Assembly (NCBI GenBank): GCA_003260075.1
Contig: QLIY01000846.1
Coordinates: 1 to 64,000 of the forward strand
Direction: 5' to 3'
Source of the DNA: Phallusia mammillata
Taxonomy: Eukaryota > Chordata > Ascidiacea > Phlebobranchia > Ascidiidae
DNA length: 64,000 nucleotides
The position numbers and the translations under genes are program-made. Below the pieces are notes generated by a model that worked only from the letters and a program-made list of their open reading frames with translations, ran no database searches and had not been told where the DNA came from. Below are positions 59,619 to 64,000 of the stretch, in pieces. Position 1 is the first letter of the stretch; every line of letters begins with the position of its first letter.

Positions 59619-62600
59619 CTAATAACACCTAAAACTGTTTATGTTTATGTTGCTTATGCTACGCGTTTTCTTCGTTTTTAACCACTTCGCACGTTTAACA
59701 TGAGAATATTTTTCTTCAGACACCCTAGTACGAGGACAAAAGAAAATTAGAAACAAAAGTGCTCACGTTTGTCACAGAATTCTCCGGTATAGCCCGGCTC
59801 GCAGCGACATTTCCTTCCAGCCGGGCTATTTTTGCAGCCGTAGTAGTTTACACATGGCATCTGCAGGAAATCGTAAGAATCTGTGGGAGTAAAAGACATG
59901 TGGTTGCGTCACTTTTTAAGTGCTTTGTGTTACCGGCGGCTTCATACGTTGACAAAAAGATTTATTGACACAAACTTTTTAATGAACTTTAGGATCACGG
60001 TTATTATTGTAAGTTTTGCTTGAACAAAAAGTGCCGACATTTTTTGCACGAAAAAAGTTTATGTTGTCAATTTAAAAAACGCGTTAGTAAAAGCAAGAAA
60101 AGAAGTAATGTTGCAAACAATGTTCCTTACCAAATACTGCCCTATAATGAAGATCTACGCCAAATTGACCCCATCCGAAGTTAACGCGATCAGATCTCCA
60201 AACATTGACCTGAAATCCCCATGGATATATGCCGAGGACTGACGAGTTAAAAGTGGGGGGGGGGGGTAGTAAAAGCAAGAAAAAAAAGTAATGTTGCAAA
60301 CAATGTTCCTTACCAAATATTGCCCTATAATGGAGATCTACTCCAAATTGACCCCATCCGAAGTTAACGCGATCAGATCTCCAAACATTAACCTGAAATC
60401 CCCATGGATATATGCCGAGGACTGACGAGTTAAAAGTGTCAGGCAAAGAGCTAGACCCTGTAACAGTGGTATCCACTCGTATAGCTGTTCCCGTGTAACA
60501 TCGATCGTAGGAAATGTTCTTCACCAAATTAAAGGGCGGCTCAAACACATAGTGTGGTGGGAGTCTATAACTTACGTGAATTTCAGGTCCTAATTAGAAA
60601 AAAAATAGTTAGCAATGGTAAGTATATGTTTTGTTTGGATTTTTTTCGTTTTTTAGAACTAAATTTATGCTAAAACATTTTTGAAATGTAACTAAAAAAG
60701 GAACTTTGATGGTTGTTTTGCATTTTAGAATACTACAAGTTTGTCAGCATTGTGTTGGTAATTGCTTTATGAATTTTACTTCTTTAGTGAACAAAAAGAA
60801 AGTTATTTTGAGACAAAGTGAGTGATGCAGGTAATTATAAGGAGAAATCTAAGTTTTGAACAAGTGTTTTATGAGACTTGTAATACTGACCACGTTCGCA
60901 AAATGTGCCTGTGAACCGCCCTGTGCATTGGCAATAAAAATTTGTCTGAGTGTCCAAACACGTGCCGTTGTTTTGGCACGGATTGCATGCACAGGCAGGA
61001 ACGTCTGTAAAAAATAGAACGTCAGCAAAAGATAACGACTATGAAAAGATTTCGCTAATTCTAAATCGCAAGAATACATATAAAACGTGTACGTGATTTT
61101 TTGGCAATACGCATGCAATTACTGAGTTAATGAAATAGACTTCAAAAGAAAACAAATATATAAGCACTAAACTGCTAAACCGTACTTGCGTTATGTTAAG
61201 TGTATTTAAATGTGGTAATAACTTCTTTGTACGGCAATATTATCGAAGTTTACACTCTTCCTTAGCTTTACACAAGTATTACACTTTCGTAAAAACTCTT
61301 TATAAAACTTTCGTAAAACGCTTGAATGAAAACATGCACTGATGATGACAACAGAGATTGTCGAAACGTCTGAACGATGTATTCTATATACACCACTACC
61401 TTGGCAGTTATGTTTGTGATTAGATCTTTACGAAAAGATGTTAAAACTTTTTTAATTTTTGTGGTTTAAGTCAAGTTTTTATTAAAACACTATTTCAGAA
61501 AGGTCTTATCTTACAGATTTCACAAAGTCTTCCAGTATATCTTTCTGAACATGCACAAACAAATCCATCCACTGTATTTGTGCACGCACCATCGTTCCAG
61601 CATGGATTGATGTAAAAATAACGGGGTTCTGAGATACACATACAGTTAAAAAGAGATCTAATAAGGTGCAATTAGTCAATTTGAACATACCAAAATATGC
61701 TTTCCATTTCAGAGATATACTGGATATATTATTTTTGTTATTTAATTCACTTGGCATTTGCAGTTTGGCAACAAATCCCCACATAAAAATCTGAGTGACT
61801 TGAATATCCACAAAATCAGATATATTGTTGTTTACTGAAACATCAACCTTTACAGCTTTTATTGCCTTGCAGTTGCTATATATTATTGTAACATTTTCAT
61901 TTTTAGATGTCATCCTGTGAACATGTGTTTCCGTAATATATCCTGAAAGTAGATTCTAGTTTTGTTATATGTAATATATTGTTGGTGATTAACTTTCACG
62001 AAAAGCTTGTTTTGTGTGTCCAAAGAATGTTTTTTAAATCCATGAAGCTACTTACTAAACGTGCAGACGTTTCCAGCAAACCCGATAGGACACAAACAAT
62101 CGTAGCCATTGCTTAGTTCAACACACGTGCCACCATTGTTGCAGGGATTTACCAGGCAATGTACAAGCCCTATAAATATATGATCGGTGAACAAACGTAC
62201 TGATTGTGGTTCGAAAACTTGCAAAGTTACAAAACATGGGCTTGAGAGGAAATGTTCCCCTTTCAAATTGCTTCCTGTCAACGTAATGTACCAGAGGATT
62301 GAATTACTTGCTTCACAAGTCAAAGTCCAGTAGCTAATGTGTGCTGCGACAATCTGTCTTAATAGTTGTTTGCTATGAATATCTCACGCGTTTGACAAAG
62401 TTTTCCTCCGTACTGTGATGGACAGTTACATCTAATTCCACCTTTTTGATTAGTACATGACGCTTCTTGATAACAGGGATTGGACTTGAACTTTGATGAG
62501 CCTATACAAAAACAAACATGAAATTGTAAGAATGGCAAAAAACAGTTAATGCGCTGCAGTGGATTATTGAATTGGTATTGTACATAGAAACCAGATACAT

Positions 62601-63308
62601 TTTAACTTAAAACCTGCAATCATCAAACAAATTGTGCAATTCGTAGATAATCGTTCTAATCTAAATATTCGTATAGTTTCATATGCTTTATTGCACACCA
62701 AAGAATGCTCTCCATGAAAGAACGACTCCTGTTTGCCACCAGTCGCGTCTGGTTTGATCCGTTCTCTGCACAAGAACTTGGAACCCCCATTCGTAAATGT
62801 TAAGAATTGTGGCATTAAACGTATCAGGCCACCGCTTATCTCCTTGGATCTCAGCCTTAATTTGATTTGCGGTTCCATTAAAGCATTGTTCGTACACAAC
62901 ATCGACAATTTTCCTCTCAGAGTATCTGTTTGATCCCACCTGCTTTTCATCTCCCACCCAAGTTTCACCTAAAACAACAACATAACACCCTTATTATTTG
63001 TAGAATAAAGAAATAATCAGACAATGCAAAGGTATATTCAAAAACCCTAGTTTTTACGGCGTACACATTTGTGCAGATTGGCCTATAACGGCCTCTAATA
63101 TTATGCCAGATAGCAAAATGGGGATTAAATGCTTAAAAGTTATGTAAAACGCACAGTACGTACTATAGCCCTTCTAGTTTATTACTGTCCGCAACACACT
63201 TTACATAATTGATAAAGATTAGAAACAAGATTTTAACTTACCTATCTCGCCCTTGGAAGAAACAACTGCAGCAAACACAACAAACAATAACAAACTAACT
63301 TTAAACAT
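54908..63308 (-). CDS. Gene E: secreted EGF / H-type-lectin-like protein (1023 aa)
   Basis: Exons in transcript order: signal peptide 63308-63242; H1 62968-62699; EGFa 62501-62388; EGFb 62169-62056; H5 61942-61691; EGFa 61628-61515; EGFb 61004-60891; H6 60589-60314; EGFa 59880-59767; EGFb 59335-59225; H7 59058-58801; EGFa 58605-58489; EGFb 58422-58309; H8 57141-56878; EGFa 56614-56489; EGFb 56419-56306; H9 56203-55940; EGFa 55649-55536; EGFb 55353-55240; tail 54948-54908. Phase 1 throughout, 3072 nt with stop. The signal peptide is MFKVSLLLFVVFAAVVSS. Its first EGFb (LVHCLVNPCNNGGTC) matches the EGFb of module 4, not module 1, of gene D, so modules 2-4 were removed at intron level between EGFa1 and EGFb4. 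An octamer ATTTGCAT lies upstream near 63350. Predicted secreted; function unknown. Confidence 0.88.
57433..57948 (+). mobile_element. hAT-like MITE, perfect 8-bp TSD
   Basis: Ends caggggcgtgcaac and gttgcacgcctctg are inverted repeats. The octamer gtttagcc flanks both sides exactly (57425-57432 and 57949-57956). The interior contains the undetermined base at 57782 inside a short imperfect repeat. No transposase. Intron of gene E. Confidence 0.85.
59578..59617. repeat. 40-base poly-G run, intron of gene E
   Basis: Uninterrupted G run in the intron between an EGFa and an EGFb exon. No duplicated flank was noticed here. Confidence 0.9.
60132..60266 (-). other. Duplicate 3' half of the H6 exon of gene E, ending in poly-G
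   Basis: The last ~123 bases of the H6 exon (60314-60589) and its downstream intron flank reappear at about 60090-60254, joined by a run of about 12 G (60255-60266). The copies differ at several sites, including coding ones (attgacctg versus attaacctg). The truncated copy has no acceptor and cannot be a separate exon. Confidence 0.75.
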
Positions 63309-64000
63309 GTTGATTCCTCTGGCTTCTCTCAACACTGCTACAACAGCGATTTGCATTCAAGCCAGCAGCCTTTTTTCGTCATGCCCGAGAGCTCGCAAAG
63401 GTATGTTATCAAACTCAACCCCTGTTGGTAGTCTTATGGATGTGTTGCGTTCAGCATTGGATATTTTTGGATATTTGTGTTAATGACAAATCCATAGCAG
63501 AAGATATCATTTTCATGTCCAAACTATGTGCTTTCAAATCATGCGCAAAACACACACATACGTTTTTGAAAGCAAATTGATCAAAAAACATAACTTGCAT
63601 CAGACAAGGTAATATAGTCCAAGCATTGGGTTTAACAGACTTGCTCACAGACAAATCCCCCCAAAAAAGTCAAATTACACACAGAAAAAAAGGTCAAATT
63701 ACACACAGAACTGGACAGGCCGCTTGAATAGGATTTACTATAAATCAGGTGTTTACCTACTACCACATTTTTTATGCCACCTATAAAAAAACGAAATCTT
63801 TAATCCTGTTGAATTAAGGGAGGTCTGCATCAGTAACAATACAGAAAAAAAATCTTGTTTTGAAATTGTTGGTTCTCTCATAAATATTTGGATAATATTT
63901 AAGATTTTTATTAACAAAATCGGAAATAGCATAACTGCAAGTCTCTCGATTTGTCAACGTCGGTTATGTGATGAAAGTAACAATCTAACCGTGCATGTTA
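63309..64000. other. Upstream region of gene E
   Basis: Holds the presumed promoter and leader of gene E, including an octamer-like ATTTGCAT near 63350 and a short imperfect tandem (aaattacacacagaa, twice, near 63672-63704). No further exon is recognisable. Confidence 0.45.

Noticed and set aside
60084..60548. 154-codon frame suggesting a doubled H6 domain in gene E
   Set aside because: The second half-domain is an artefact of the duplicated block and the poly-G run. It has no acceptor, and the full exon already ends at a donor at 60314.
61340..61410. Sequence with gatgacaacagagattgtcgaaacgtctg-like text
   Set aside because: It looks like a dispersed repeat tail but has only one copy in this window and no boundaries, so it was not listed as an element.
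62564..62968. 134-codon minus-strand frame overlapping H1 of gene E
   Set aside because: It is the alternative frame of the H1 exon. The phase-1 reading of 62699-62968 gives the conserved domain.
1..64000. CRISPR arrays, bacterial operons or phage-like systems
   Set aside because: No regularly spaced repeats, no ribosome-binding-site-led tandem ORFs, and pervasive GT-AG introns. The window is clearly eukaryotic.

Overview
This is eukaryotic DNA from an animal. It is AT-rich, its genes are split into many short exons by GT-AG introns, and the introns and spacers are full of small non-autonomous DNA transposons, tRNA-like repeats and homopolymer runs. My best guess is an ascidian or other marine invertebrate, from compact introns and arrays of secreted EGF modules. 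Nothing in the window proves the taxon.

Layout. 1-5139 is a repeat-rich spacer with a gag-like ORF remnant, paired repeats and one orphan exon-like fragment. 5140-7418 (minus strand) is a probable PC-esterase/SGNH-type membrane protein gene with an apparent frameshift. From 8018 to 63308 the window is one cluster of five paralogous genes that I name A to E. A (8018-14183), B (16132-24381) and C (26045-38419) are on the plus strand. D (53645-40216) and E (63308-54908) are on the minus strand. C and D converge around 38.4-40.2 kb.

Each of the five genes encodes a secreted protein. A 64-73 nt signal-peptide exon is followed by alternating exons for a ~80-90 residue beta-rich domain (called H here; it resembles the H-type lectin fold, tentatively) and for EGF-like domains, in the repeating order H, EGFa, EGFb. 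Four of the five end in a shared 38-47 nt tail exon. I mapped 31 H exons and 62 EGF exons. Every internal junction is phase 1, so each exon or module can be lost, gained or swapped without breaking the frame.

The strongest signals are two. First, every EGF directly after an H exon has only five cysteines (the first is missing), every other EGF has six, and every H domain has exactly one cysteine. This predicts a disulfide joining H to the following EGF, so that H plus EGFa is one structural unit. Second, the H exons fall into nine types by sequence and exon length. Gene D carries types 1-9 in order. E carries 1,5,6,7,8,9; B carries 5-9; A carries 4,5,9; C carries 1,2,3,4 twice. The family looks like a set of module deletions and duplications of one nine-module design. 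A role in recognition (gametes, self/non-self or microbes) is plausible but is inference only.

Sequence quality matters. Homopolymer G or C runs, several of them exactly ten bases, sit at junctions where the preceding sequence restarts as a slightly diverged copy, and they damage exons in C, D and E. I read these as assembly artefacts between haplotypes or bridged gaps. Gene structures were read through them.
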